DNA of 64,000 nt from Paenibacillus sp. E222 (lineage in GTDB: Bacteria > Bacillota > Bacilli > Paenibacillales > Paenibacillaceae): NCBI RefSeq assembly GCF_013401555.1, contig NZ_CP058552.1, positions 1,736,001-1,800,000 of the forward strand, in the 5' to 3' direction. Of this stretch, positions 25,736 through 34,588 are shown piece after piece; position 1 is the first letter of the stretch, and each line of letters opens with the position of its first letter. The position numbers and the translations under genes are program-made. The notes beneath the pieces are model-generated. The model saw nothing but the letters and a program-made list of their open reading frames with translations, had not been told where the DNA came from and searched no databases.

Positions 25736-27382
25736 ATGTTGAAGAAGAGCACCATCATGCTATTGTGCAGCTGTCTGCTGCTTGGACTGCTGGTTTCGGC
25801 CGTAGGTTCACCGAAGGCAAGTGCGGCTTTTGGACCAGGGGATTTCCTGAAGGCTAACGGGACAGTTGTCCGTAATAATTCGGGTACAGGCAGCGTGGTA
25901 AACCTGCGTGGAACAAATTTGGGTGGGTGGCTGCTGCAGGAAGAATGGATGACGCCATCCGGCGCGGTAGATGAATACACGCTGCGTCGCACGTTGACGA
26001 ATCGTTTTGGAGAATCGGGTGCACAGAGCCTGATCAATGGATATCAGGACAACTGGATTCAGGCTGGTGATCTGGATAACATCAAGAGCTGGGGCATGAA
26101 CGTTGTGCGTGTGCCGATCTATTGGGAGGATTTTATGAACACCAGCGGTGTCATGAAGCCTGATTCGGTTACGTTCCGCAAGCTGGATTGGCTGATTGAT
26201 GAAGCGGGCAAACGGAACCTGTATGTCATTCTCGATCTGCACGGTGCACCGGGAGCAGCCTGTCCATGGCATTCCTGCGGTCAGGAGAATTCTAACCAAC
26301 TGTGGACCAACTCTACATACCAGAACTGGACGATTCAGATCTGGGAACGGATGGCGACACGTTACAAAGGCAATCCAACCGTTGCCGCGTACGACCTGCT
26401 CAATGAACCTCTCGTAACGATGGGAACAGGTGAAAATGCAGCTCAAATCAAACAAAAAATGGATTTCTATGACCGGATGTACAAAGCCGTCCGTGCCAAG
26501 GATGCCGATCACATGATCATCATCGCGGCATTCTTCGACTGGTGGGCAGCTTCACCACCAACAACTTATGGCTGGACGAATGTGATGTATCAGACGCATC
26601 ATTATCAATTCACGGATTATAACAATTGGGATCTGACCAATTCGGAGATGGATCGCTGGCTGAAGGATATGGCGTCCTATCAGAAGAATTGGAACGTTCC
26701 GGTGTTAGCGGGCGAGTTCTCGTTTGGTCAGGATGATCTGACCGAGAAGTGGCTGTCTGGTCTGAATGCACTGAATGCTTCATGGACGAACTGGAGTTAT
26801 AAGGTTAAAGGGGGCGGAACCTGGGGCTATTACAATAATAACAACAATCCGGCACCTAACCTGAATACGGACAGCGCGGCAACGATTGCTTCCAAATGGA
26901 GCAAGTTCACAACGGCGAACTTTGCCTCTAATACCTCGTTCCAGAATGTGGTCAAGAAGCATACGGGAACGGCTCCCTTCACAGAGACATGGTCCAGTCT
27001 GAAAGCCAACGCCAATGGCACTTTTGTCAGCGCAGAGAATGGCGGTGCAGATGCTCTGGTAGCCAATCGGGACACTGCCGGACATTGGGAACGATTCAAA
27101 ATCATCCAGAATTCAGATGGAACGGTATCTTTGCTGTCGATGAGCAATATCAAATATGTGCAAGCTGATTTGAATAATGGCGGGCGCTTGATTGCCTCAG
27201 CCACGTATCCATCTACATGGGAGAAGTTTACCCGTGAAGAGCTGGGCGGGGGACTGGTTGCCTTTAAATCCGTGGCGAACGGTAAATATGTCAGTGCAGA
27301 TCTGAATAACGGGGGCGTGCTGTACGCCAATCGTAACGCCGTGGGCGGAGCATGGGAACAATTTATCGTAACAGCTAACTAA
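25736..27382 (+). CDS. Secreted glycoside hydrolase family 5 glucanase with beta-trefoil tail
   Basis: A 548-residue exported enzyme. Residues 1-30 are a Sec signal peptide (IMLLCSCLLLGLLVSAVG, with ASAA before mature FGPG). The GH5 barrel follows, beginning VNLRGTNLGGWLLQEEWM, a motif shared with exo-1,3-beta-glucanases. Glu224 in LLNEPL is the acid/base and Glu327 in LAGEFSFG the nucleophile. The last ~140 residues hold fascin/trefoil-like repeats (LKANANGTFVSAENGG, NIKYVQADLNNGGRLIA, NGKYVSADLNNGGVLYA), probably carbohydrate binding. GGGAGG precedes the ATG. Beta-1,3-glucan is the likely substrate but this is inferred. Confidence 0.93.
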   Translation: MLKKSTIMLLCSCLLLGLLVSAVGSPKASAAFGPGDFLKANGTVVRNNSGTGSVVNLRGTNLGGWLLQEEWMTPSGAVDEYTLRRTLTNRFGESGAQSLINGYQDNWIQAGDLDNIKSWGMNVVRVPIYWEDFMNTSGVMKPDSVTFRKLDWLIDEAGKRNLYVILDLHGAPGAACPWHSCGQENSNQLWTNSTYQNWTIQIWERMATRYKGNPTVAAYDLLNEPLVTMGTGENAAQIKQKMDFYDRMYKAVRAKDADHMIIIAAFFDWWAASPPTTYGWTNVMYQTHHYQFTDYNNWDLTNSEMDRWLKDMASYQKNWNVPVLAGEFSFGQDDLTEKWLSGLNALNASWTNWSYKVKGGGTWGYYNNNNNPAPNLNTDSAATIASKWSKFTTANFASNTSFQNVVKKHTGTAPFTETWSSLKANANGTFVSAENGGADALVANRDTAGHWERFKIIQNSDGTVSLLSMSNIKYVQADLNNGGRLIASATYPSTWEKFTREELGGGLVAFKSVANGKYVSADLNNGGVLYANRNAVGGAWEQFIVTAN

Positions 27383-27442
27383 GTCAAACTAGCGTGCATT
27401 CATTAGAATGTGGTGACTAGGTAATATTTAATGTGCATCGTG

Positions 27443-27467
27443 GCTCCGCTCATGCAGCGGAGCTTTT
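27443..27467 (+). terminator. Intrinsic terminator after GH5 gene
   Basis: GCTCCGCT (27,443-27,450) pairs with AGCGGAGC (27,456-27,463) and is followed by TTTT. Confidence 0.8.
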
Positions 27468-27586
27468 CATATGCAACCTTATCTATTTGCCAAATTCTTC
27501 ACCAAAGCCCTTTTAATCCGAGCCGAATACGATACAATAGAAAGGGAACTTCATCATTAATCAGTTTAGAGGAGGATGTGCATTCA

Positions 27587-28525
27587 ATGGAATACCGTAG
27601 ATTGGGTGGAAGCGGACTGAAAGTAAGCGAGATCAGCCTGGGTAGCTGGCTGACATACGGAGGATATGTGGAACGTGAAAACGCGGTGAAATCAATTGAA
27701 GCCGCATTCGATGAAGGTATCAACTTTTTCGATACAGCCAATGTGTACGAGCGGGGTGCAGCAGAGGAACTGCTGGGGCAGACGTTGAAAGCGTATTCCC
27801 GCGATTCATATGTGCTAGCAACCAAGGTTTTTGGCAAAATGGGTGACGGTCCAAATGACCAAGGGTTATCCCGTAAACATATTAAGGAACAATGCGAAGC
27901 CAGCTTGCAACGGCTGGGTGTTGATTATGTAGACATATATTATTGCCATCGCTATCATACCGAAACACCGATTGAAGAGACACTGCGAGCACTGGACGAT
28001 CTGGTGCGTCAAGGCAAGGTGCTCTACGTAGGTGTTAGTCAGTGGACCGCGGCACAGATGGAAGCTGCGTTGGGTACCGCTGATCGCCTGCTGCTGGATC
28101 ATATCGTGGTGAACCAGCCGGTATACAACATGTTTGACCGTTACATTGAAAGTGAAATCATTCCGCTGGGTGAGCGTAAAGGTATTGGACAAGTCGTCTA
28201 CTCCCCGCTGGCGCAAGGCTTGTTGACCGGGAAATACACTTCGGTGTCCGATATTCCTGAGAACAGCCGCGCAGCGAAGCTTGGCTGGGATGAAGGGAAA
28301 ATTAACGCTGATCGGATCGGCAAGGTTCGCCAGTTGATTGAAGTGGCGGACAAGCTGGACCTGAAGGTCGGTCAATTGGCTCTGGCGTGGATTCTGCGCC
28401 AGAATAACGTCTCGAGTGCGCTTGTAGGGGCAAGCCGCCCTGAACAGGTGAAAGAGAACGCAGCCGCTTCCGGCGTGAAGCTGGATGCTGCCATCGTTGA
28501 AGAAATCGAACAAATCTTAGCTTAA
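27587..28525 (+). CDS. Aldo/keto reductase
   Basis: A 312-residue NADPH-dependent carbonyl reductase of the AKR family related to Kv-beta subunits and YghZ. The catalytic tetrad is visible: Asp and Tyr in INFFDTANVYERG, Lys in VLATKVFG and His in IYYCHRYH. The cofactor end is VSSALVGASRPEQVKENAAA. The start is the ATG of MEYRRLGG after AGAGGAGG. The frame extends to 27,431 without any site. Physiological substrate unknown; it stands alone between terminators. Confidence 0.92.
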   Translation: MEYRRLGGSGLKVSEISLGSWLTYGGYVERENAVKSIEAAFDEGINFFDTANVYERGAAEELLGQTLKAYSRDSYVLATKVFGKMGDGPNDQGLSRKHIKEQCEASLQRLGVDYVDIYYCHRYHTETPIEETLRALDDLVRQGKVLYVGVSQWTAAQMEAALGTADRLLLDHIVVNQPVYNMFDRYIESEIIPLGERKGIGQVVYSPLAQGLLTGKYTSVSDIPENSRAAKLGWDEGKINADRIGKVRQLIEVADKLDLKVGQLALAWILRQNNVSSALVGASRPEQVKENAAASGVKLDAAIVEEIEQILA

Positions 28526-28612
28526 GCAAACTCAGTCAAACTCGGCCGCACAGGTGGCTTTTGTACCCGTAAGCGAGTTGAGTTGAATGATTGCAAAATG
28601 GGTGAGAGAAGA

Positions 28613-28658
28613 AAGGGATGTCCTGGCAAGCCGAACAGGCTGCGGGGACATCCCTTTT
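28613..28658 (+). terminator. Bidirectional terminator
   Basis: AAGGGATGTCC (28,613-28,623) pairs with GGACATCCCTT (28,646-28,656), followed by TTTTT. It lies between convergent aldo-keto reductase and diguanylate cyclase genes and has T-rich exits on both strands. Confidence 0.85.
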
Positions 28659-28669
28659 TGGGTTTGAGA

Positions 28670-29797
28670 TTAGAATGGGCTTTGGCGGCCGGGGAGTGAC
28701 CTGGAACGCAGCGGAATGGCACATACCCGGTTTCGGCCTGTATTCTTGGCTTCATATAATGCACGGTCTGCCTGTTCAAAGAAATCGTTATCATCCCGGT
28801 CGTCACAGTGATCTGGAAAAACAGCGACTCCGATCGAGATGGTCAGCCGGATTGTATTGCCATCAGGCAGAGCGAAATGGTATTTCTCAACCGATTGTCT
28901 GATTGACTCGGCAATGGCCAAGGCCTGATGATGACCACAATCGAGCAATAGTATAGCGAATTCCTCGCCTCCGTTTCGAGAGACGATATCCGCCGAACGG
29001 GAATGCTCAATGAGCAATTGTCCGAGCTGTTTCAGGACCGCATCACCTGAAGTATGGCCGAAGGTATCATTTACTTTTTTGAACCGGTCAATGTCGATGA
29101 CCAATAGCGATAGTTTTTGCTTGTACTCACGTGCCCGTTCCAGTTCAAGCTCAAGTGATTTCTCAAATTGCCTGCGATTACTGAGGTTGGTAAGATGGTC
29201 TGTGGTTGCTTTTCGTTCAAGCAGGAACAACATCTCATTGGATTTATTAATGAATTCTGCGATGAAATAGATAAAGATTCCACCGACAAAAGAAATGGTC
29301 ATCTGTAACGGATATACTTTCATTAATGAGTTCATGCTGGTTGTATTCAGCATCAGGATCACAAAGATCAGCGTCATACCCAGCAGGTTCATGGTAATAA
29401 TCTTGGTTAATCGGGACCAGGGAGCATAGGCAAAATATACACCGGACAATCCGATGATTGTCATGACAAATGCTGCATCGATGGCAGCAGAGGACATTCC
29501 AAACATGACAATACGCAGGATGGAAATGACGAGCCCCGAGATGACAGAAGCCAGTCCTCCTAAATATACGGCTGCTGTGACGATAGCCAAATGACGCAAA
29601 TCCACAATGGTCGTTTCATTCAAAGGAAAGGAATAGTTCATCAGTACAGTTCCATAGATCCCGAACAGCAGACCACCAATCATCTGAATACGCATTGAGG
29701 GAAAGGGAACACGGATACGATAGAATTTGGCTACGATTCCGGACACATACATGAACGTGATCATAACACAGAGATTGACAAAAAACGTGCTTAGCAA
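28670..29797 (-). CDS. Membrane diguanylate cyclase (5TM-LYT sensor plus GGDEF)
   Basis: A 375-residue c-di-GMP synthase. About six membrane helices in residues 1-190 resemble the 5TM-5TMR_LYT sensor (IQMIGGLLFGIYGTVLMNYS is typical). The GGDEF domain follows: DHLTNLSNRRQFEKSLELEL, VIDIDRFKKVNDTFGHTSGD, active-site loop RNGGEEFAILL. An inhibitory RxxD site (RSAD) lies five residues before GGEEF, so product feedback is expected. The start is TTG, 7 nt after AAAGGGGGG; the nearby ATG is in another frame. No EAL domain. Confidence 0.92.
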   Translation of the reverse strand: MLSTFFVNLCVMITFMYVSGIVAKFYRIRVPFPSMRIQMIGGLLFGIYGTVLMNYSFPLNETTIVDLRHLAIVTAAVYLGGLASVISGLVISILRIVMFGMSSAAIDAAFVMTIIGLSGVYFAYAPWSRLTKIITMNLLGMTLIFVILMLNTTSMNSLMKVYPLQMTISFVGGIFIYFIAEFINKSNEMLFLLERKATTDHLTNLSNRRQFEKSLELELERAREYKQKLSLLVIDIDRFKKVNDTFGHTSGDAVLKQLGQLLIEHSRSADIVSRNGGEEFAILLLDCGHHQALAIAESIRQSVEKYHFALPDGNTIRLTISIGVAVFPDHCDDRDDNDFFEQADRALYEAKNTGRNRVCAIPLRSRSLPGRQSPF

Positions 29798-29974
29798 CCA
29801 GCATCCCCCCTTTAGCGCACATTACTATATTTTAGCTGAAAAGCAGTCTAGTAGCGAACCATATTATCCCAAATGGGAGAGGTGGATACGGAGAAGAGCC
29901 TTGGTTATCGCTATTCATGAATAAAATAGTCGGATATTGACTTCATTATACAATGAGATTTATACTTAATCTAA

Positions 29975-29992
29975 ATCAAAATTGATTTTGAT
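29975..29992 (+). promoter_or_regulatory. Perfect palindrome upstream of perR-like gene
   Basis: ATCAAAAT-TG-ATTTTGAT is an 8-bp perfect inverted repeat, in the size range and AT-rich style of Fur/PerR boxes, ~80 bp before the regulator. Autoregulation is plausible; the match to the PerR consensus is partial. Confidence 0.45.
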
Positions 29993-30072
29993 ATTTCCGG
30001 GAATCATAGCAATCAGCAGATTGCTGTGTCATCTTATATACTATTGAATGGGTAAATAAAGGAGAATTGCTG

Positions 30073-30468
30073 GTGAGAACTCTAAATCTGACGATACAGC
30101 GTCAAGCTGTTTATGATGTAGTCCGTCATTCGGAAGACCATCCAACGGCAGCAGAAGTGATGAACCGTCTGGTGGAGCAAGGTTATAATTTGGCTTATGG
30201 TACAGTATATAATTCGCTCCGATATTTGACAGATAAAGAATTGATTCGAGAGCTCAAGTTGGGCGAGACAGCCAGTCGTTATGACGCCCGCATGGACGAA
30301 CATCAACATATTATGTGTGAAGTATGCGGCAAGGTGGATGAAGTCATGACGGAAGTTCCTCCGCAATGGATGAAGCAAGTCGCGGAGGAAACCGGATATG
30401 CGATTGATCACGCTCATGTGGTCTTTGGAGGTGTCTGCGCGGAATGCAGAAACAAACGGGTCAAGTAA
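30073..30468 (+). CDS. perR: Fur-family peroxide regulator, PerR-like
   Basis: A 131-residue Fur-family repressor. The winged helix spans ~1-80 (TIQRQAVYDVVRHSEDHPTA, NLAYGTVYNSLRYLTDK). The dimer domain has RYDARMDEHQHIMCEVCGKV and a final CAECRNK, giving the two CxxC pairs of the structural zinc site. Asp and His at the positions used by PerR for its regulatory Fe/Mn (RYD, HQH, KVDEV) are present, and katA lies 1.1 kb downstream, so PerR is preferred over Fur or Zur. The start is GTG, 8 nt after GGAG; the TTG two codons earlier is too close. The end overlaps the next gene by 25 nt. Confidence 0.82.
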   Translation: MRTLNLTIQRQAVYDVVRHSEDHPTAAEVMNRLVEQGYNLAYGTVYNSLRYLTDKELIRELKLGETASRYDARMDEHQHIMCEVCGKVDEVMTEVPPQWMKQVAEETGYAIDHAHVVFGGVCAECRNKRVK

Positions 30469-31250
30469 AAATCAACCTGTCCGGTCGTCGTTTGCCGCTC
30501 CGGGTCAAGCCTGCCCTGACAGATCCAACTCCTCTTGTGGATAATTGCCCGGTTACAAGACGGGTCATTCTGATCAGTCCGATGCCCGGCCAAGTACATG
30601 AGCTGGTTAAGGCACTTACGGATAGCTGCTTCGATGTGCTGGTGTTCCACCGCTGGGAGCCTGATTTGCATGAACGGCTTGTATTTGATCTGTTGATCTA
30701 TGACCTGTCTGTTGCTGGAACGATTGATGCTTTTGCGGGCATCAGCAGCCGTTTGAATCGTGAAGCGGAACATGCAACACCCTGTCTGTATCTGGTGGGG
30801 GAGAAGATGATTGGCAGTGCCAGTGGCCCGATGCTTCAGGAGGAATTACTGGTCTGGCCGGCACGTCCGCAGGAAGCGTTGTATCGTGTGCAACGCATGA
30901 TCGGTAATAGCCCTGCAGCACCGAAACGCGGATTTCTTCCACAGGAAGGCCAACGCATCGGGTTCAAGGATTTATGGCTGGATCGTGAGCGGATGAGCGT
31001 GCACCGGAATAATGACCGCATTCACCTGACCAAGACAGAGTATGATCTGCTGCTGAAGCTGATTGATGCCAAAGGTGCAGTGATTTCCCGTGAGGAGATG
31101 CTCAGCGATATTTGGGAGACTGATTTTACGGGTGGAAGCAATGTGGTGGATGTTCATATCAAAAGCTTGCGCAAAAAACTTGGCGATAACGCGGCTTCGC
31201 CTCAATATATCGTAACGGTAAGAGGAGTGGGCTACCGCCTGGCGGATTAG
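30444..31250 (+). CDS. OmpR/PhoB-type winged-helix protein with decayed receiver-like N-terminus
   Basis: A 268-residue regulator. Residues ~170-268 form a complete Trans_reg_C winged helix (HLTKTEYDLLLKLIDAKGAV, SREEMLSDIWETDF, VDVHIKSLRKKLGD, YIVTVRGVGYRL). Residues ~38-140 look like a receiver fold (RRVILISPMPGQVHELVKAL, VFDLLIYDLSVAG) but lack the acidic pair at the first strand, and the expected Lys is not obvious, so phosphorylation is doubtful. No kinase adjoins. The ATG lies inside perR, 10 nt after GGAGGTG, so the two genes are translationally linked and may act in one peroxide circuit. Confidence 0.78.
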   Translation: MQKQTGQVKINLSGRRLPLRVKPALTDPTPLVDNCPVTRRVILISPMPGQVHELVKALTDSCFDVLVFHRWEPDLHERLVFDLLIYDLSVAGTIDAFAGISSRLNREAEHATPCLYLVGEKMIGSASGPMLQEELLVWPARPQEALYRVQRMIGNSPAAPKRGFLPQEGQRIGFKDLWLDRERMSVHRNNDRIHLTKTEYDLLLKLIDAKGAVISREEMLSDIWETDFTGGSNVVDVHIKSLRKKLGDNAASPQYIVTVRGVGYRLAD

Positions 31251-31263
31251 TCCGCTTTTTTTT
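31242..31263 (+). terminator. Terminator overlapping the regulator's stop codon
   Basis: GCGGA-TTAG-TCCGC (31,242-31,255) followed by eight T's. The TAG stop sits in the loop. Confidence 0.85.
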
Positions 31264-31375
31264 GTGCACACATGATGCTGTTCATGTCACTCCTATGCGG
31301 GTATATCCAATAGATAGAGTAGATCAAACCATTCGGAATGGATCAACGCTCATTTTTCTCCAAGCTGATGTTCAT

Positions 31376-31391
31376 GTTTCATTCATGAAAC
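31376..31391 (+). promoter_or_regulatory. Inverted repeat upstream of katA
   Basis: GTTTCAT-TC-ATGAAAC is a perfect 7-bp palindrome ~175 bp before katA. Factor unknown. The rest of 31,251-31,564 contains the katA promoter region and the site at 31,468. Confidence 0.35.
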
Positions 31392-31467
31392 GGGCAAGAA
31401 ACTCATCTTAATCTCATACGAACCTCATGCAAGAGGCAAGTGGGACATGTTAGAATCAATTTAACAG

Positions 31468-31482
31468 TTAGATCAAGTCTAA
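31468..31482 (+). promoter_or_regulatory. PerR-box-like 15-bp palindrome before katA
   Basis: TTAGA-TCAAG-TCTAA has the 15-bp length and the outer TTA/TAA of the PerR box (TTATAATNATTATAA), with mismatches inside. It lies ~83 bp before the katA start, a usual operator position. Confidence 0.45.
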
Positions 31483-31564
31483 ATGTATATTTAAACCGAT
31501 GGTGAATATGATTTTAATAGAGTATATACAGCAGGCATGAGACCAACATAAGGAGGATAAAGAT

Positions 31565-33028
31565 ATGACAGAACGCTTGACAACCAATCAGGGCGCACCC
31601 GTAGGTGACAACCAAAACTCCCGTACCGCAGGAAGAAGAGGCCCCACATTACTTGAGGATTATCATCTGCTTGAGAAGATCGCACACTTTGACCGTGAGC
31701 GTATTCCGGAACGGGTCGTTCATGCGAGAGGCGCCGGTGCACATGGCGTGTTTACACTGGAGAAGAGCATGAAGGCTTATACAACAGCGGACTTCTTGCA
31801 AGAACCAGGCACTGAGACGGATGTACTGGTGCGGTTCTCGACCGTCATTCACGGTACAGGTTCACCGGAGACAGCACGTGATCCACGTGGATTTGCCGTG
31901 AAGTTCTACACCCGGGAAGGGAACTATGATATTGTGGGGAACCACTTACCCGTCTTTTTCATCCGTGATGCCATAAAGTTCCCGGATATGGTTCATTCCC
32001 TGAAGCCTGCGCCGGATACGAATATCCAGGACCCTGCACGCTACTGGGACTTCATGACACTATCTCCCGAGTCGACTCATATGATGACCTGGTTGTTCTC
32101 CGATCTCGGCACACCAGCAAGTTATCGTGAAATGGATGGATTCGGCGTACACGCCTTCAAATGGATTAATGCTCAGGGGCAAGTCCATTATGTGAAATAC
32201 AAGTGGGAATCGGCTCAAGGCGTACGAGGCTTCTCGCGTCAAGAGGCGGCTGAGGTGCAAGGACAGGATTTCAACCATGCCACCCGGGATTTGCACGAGC
32301 ATATCAAAAACGGCCAATACCCGCAGTGGAAGCTGCAGGTACAACTGTTGAAGCCGGAGCAGATGGATGATTTCGCCTTCGATCCGCTCGACCCAACCAA
32401 GACTTGGCCGGAAGATGTACTGCCATTCCAGACGATTGGAACCATGACGTTGAATCGTAATCCACAGAACTTCTTCGCAGAAGTGGAGCAGGCAGCTTTT
32501 TCACCAAGTGCTCTGGTGCCTGGGATTGAGCCTTCTGAGGATAAATTGCTGCAAGGCCGTCTGTTCTCCTATCCGGATACACAGCGCCACCGGCTTGGAC
32601 CGAACTATTTGCAGATTCCGGTGAACTGCCCTTATGCTCCGGTTCGCAATCATCAGCGTGATGGATTCATGAATGTGAATCAGGACCCGTCTCCGGTAAA
32701 CTATGAACCGAACAGCTCGGGCAGCAGCCCGGAGGAAGCACCTGAATATCGCGACAGTCAAGCTCCGTTACAGGGTCATGTTACGCGTGAGAAAATTGAG
32801 AAGACCGATAACTATACGCAGTCAGGGGAGTTGTTCCGTTCATTCACGGCGGTTGAGCAGGAGCATTTGCTTGATAACCTGATCAATGACCTGAAGGCCG
32901 TACCGGAACAGACCCAGCTGCGTGCCTTGTGCCATTTCTTCCAGGCAGACGGACAGCTCGGTGGTCGTTTGGCCCATGGACTGGGTGTGGACATCTCCGC
33001 ATTTATGCCATCACAGGATCGTAAATAA
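31565..33028 (+). CDS. katA: Monofunctional heme catalase
   Basis: A 487-residue clade 3 small-subunit catalase that dismutates hydrogen peroxide in the cytoplasm. His53 (RVVHARGAGAHG) and Asn126 (DIVGNHLPVFF) are the distal catalytic residues. Tyr336 (GRLFSYPDTQRHRLG) is the proximal heme ligand. FSTVIHGTGSPETARDPRGF is the canonical signature. AAGGAGGA precedes the ATG. Placement after a PerR-like regulator, with a PerR-like palindrome upstream, suggests peroxide induction. Confidence 0.96.
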   Translation: MTERLTTNQGAPVGDNQNSRTAGRRGPTLLEDYHLLEKIAHFDRERIPERVVHARGAGAHGVFTLEKSMKAYTTADFLQEPGTETDVLVRFSTVIHGTGSPETARDPRGFAVKFYTREGNYDIVGNHLPVFFIRDAIKFPDMVHSLKPAPDTNIQDPARYWDFMTLSPESTHMMTWLFSDLGTPASYREMDGFGVHAFKWINAQGQVHYVKYKWESAQGVRGFSRQEAAEVQGQDFNHATRDLHEHIKNGQYPQWKLQVQLLKPEQMDDFAFDPLDPTKTWPEDVLPFQTIGTMTLNRNPQNFFAEVEQAAFSPSALVPGIEPSEDKLLQGRLFSYPDTQRHRLGPNYLQIPVNCPYAPVRNHQRDGFMNVNQDPSPVNYEPNSSGSSPEEAPEYRDSQAPLQGHVTREKIEKTDNYTQSGELFRSFTAVEQEHLLDNLINDLKAVPEQTQLRALCHFFQADGQLGGRLAHGLGVDISAFMPSQDRK

Positions 33029-33082
33029 ATAAAGCACTGATTTCATCATTATTTCAGAAATGAATAATCGATTTATGAATGA

Positions 33083-33134
33083 GGCCGGGTGAGACTGCAG
33101 AATAGCAGACCTCCCGGTCTTTAGGCATTTTTTT
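33083..33134 (+). terminator. Possible terminator after katA
   Basis: An imperfect stem pairs CCGGGTGAGACTGC with GCAGACCTCCCGG, with a T-rich run (ATTTTTTT) about ten bases later. Weak but correctly placed. Confidence 0.45.
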
Positions 33135-33223
33135 ACTTATAATCAGACCTTGTGCATCCAAATAATATTCTGAAATGGAAAACATATTTACAAATCATTT
33201 ACAATAAATAGCTGACATAGAGG

Positions 33224-33259
33224 TTGACTTCTCGTTTGTTGGCACTACAATGGGTAGTG
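33224..33259 (+). promoter_or_regulatory. Promoter with overlapping BlaI-type operator
   Basis: TTGACT (33,224-33,229) and TACAAT (33,246-33,251) are 16 nt apart. CACTAC-AATGG-GTAGTG (33,243-33,259) is a perfect inverted repeat lying over the -10. This is where a BlaI/MecI-type repressor would bind to control its own operon. Confidence 0.7.
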
Positions 33260-33275
33260 TGAGGGGTGTCTGAAC

Positions 33276-33692
33276 ATGAGAATACACAATTTTAAAGTGG
33301 GTGAGCGTGGGCTGAACCGGTTTTTCGGTCCGCTGGAGGCGAAGATCATGGACATTTTATGGGCGCGCCCAGGCAGCAGCATTCGCGAAGTGCAAACCGC
33401 ACTAGAAAAAGATAAAGACGTTAATTTCAATACAGTCATGACGGTGATGAATCGTCTCGTGGACAAGGAGCTGCTCCACAAGTCACAGAAGGGCCGAACG
33501 TCACTGTACCATCCGGTGCAGAGCAGGGAGGAATTTATGAACGACCAATCCAAGGAATTGTCACATGAGCTGGTGGATGAATTCGGGGTACTTGCTGTGA
33601 ATCACATGCTGGATGCGCTGGATGAAGCAGATGCAGGGTTGATTGAGCGTCTGGAGCAGAAGATTAAGCAATGGAAAAAGGATAGCGATTGA
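33276..33692 (+). CDS. BlaI/MecI-family repressor
   Basis: A 138-residue winged-helix repressor: GPLEAKIMDILWARPGSSIR, VNFNTVMTVMNRLVDKELLH and the wing GRTSLYHPV, then a helical dimer domain ending EQKIKQWKKDSD. Family members repress beta-lactamase, mec or envelope genes and are cleaved when a BlaR1-type membrane protease is triggered. Here the next gene encodes such an M56 protein, one nt after the stop. No beta-lactamase gene is in the window, so the signal may be something other than antibiotics. Confidence 0.9.
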   Translation: MRIHNFKVGERGLNRFFGPLEAKIMDILWARPGSSIREVQTALEKDKDVNFNTVMTVMNRLVDKELLHKSQKGRTSLYHPVQSREEFMNDQSKELSHELVDEFGVLAVNHMLDALDEADAGLIERLEQKIKQWKKDSD

Positions 33693-33693
33693 C

Positions 33694-34554
33694 ATGTGGA
33701 AGGCCCGCTCGAAGCTGTTGTTTACCGTTGGGTTTGGCATTCCGTTATTCGTGTTCATGCAGATGTTCATGTACGCGATGTACAAAATATTCGGTTGGGA
33801 CATTCCGTTTAACTTGCTCTGGCTATGTAATCACTGGATGAGCAGGCTGGGCTGGTTATCCATAGGGCATGTTCTTATGGCACTGGTGCTCCTGACGTTT
33901 GCTGGTACAGGCTGGCTGCTGTTTGATCGCATGATCAAGACACGTGCAGCGGTACGGAAGCTTCGGTCAATGGAAGATAGGGCCATGTCTCGGAAACTTG
34001 AGGCGAGGTACCGTCATCTGAGACAACCTGGATTCATTGTGGTGGACAAGCCGTCTCCAGTTGCATTTACGATTGGTTTGTGGAAACCCTGTATAGTGCT
34101 TTCCACAGGGCTGCTCACGATGCTGGATGCTGAAGAAGAACGAGCGGTTGTGTACCATGAGGTGCATCATCTGTGGCATCGTGATCCACTCAAGACGACA
34201 TTGCTGTCGGTATTTTCCGTCATGATGCCTTATATTCCGGTGTTGAAGCATACTTCAAAACAATACAGTATCATTAGAGAAATTCTGGCTGACAATGAAG
34301 CGATTGAACGTACAGGGAACGCTGCGGGCATCGGTAGTGCACTGCTCAAACTGATCCGGGCTTGCCCTGAACCTTGGAGAATCAGAGAGACAGCTATACA
34401 ATCATCTTTTGCCGATACTTCGGTGAATGTGCGGATTTCCCGTCTATTAGACCCGGAACAGGATGTTGCGCTGACGCTTCCCCGCTATGCGGTATTTATT
34501 TCTGCCACAGTGATTCTGCTGCTGTCTGTCTTGTTTGTTTGGTCAATTGGGTGA
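33694..34554 (+). CDS. M56-family membrane metallopeptidase (BlaR1-like, sensorless)
   Basis: A 286-residue membrane zinc protease. Two helices near the N-terminus (LLFTVGFGIPLFVFMQMFMY; IGHVLMALVLLTFAGTGWLL) precede a cytosolic M56 domain with the HExxH motif in VVYHEVHHLWHRDPLK and a downstream Glu in EILADNEAIE as third ligand. One last helix ends the protein (VFISATVILLLSVLFVW). There is no penicillin-binding sensor domain, unlike BlaR1. The ATG is one base after the BlaI stop; the longer frame to 33,643 overlaps BlaI. It probably cleaves or triggers loss of the BlaI repressor. Confidence 0.88.
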   Translation: MWKARSKLLFTVGFGIPLFVFMQMFMYAMYKIFGWDIPFNLLWLCNHWMSRLGWLSIGHVLMALVLLTFAGTGWLLFDRMIKTRAAVRKLRSMEDRAMSRKLEARYRHLRQPGFIVVDKPSPVAFTIGLWKPCIVLSTGLLTMLDAEEERAVVYHEVHHLWHRDPLKTTLLSVFSVMMPYIPVLKHTSKQYSIIREILADNEAIERTGNAAGIGSALLKLIRACPEPWRIRETAIQSSFADTSVNVRISRLLDPEQDVALTLPRYAVFISATVILLLSVLFVWSIG

Positions 34555-34588
34555 AATGTAACGTTGAACTTAAACTCCAAGGAGGAAG

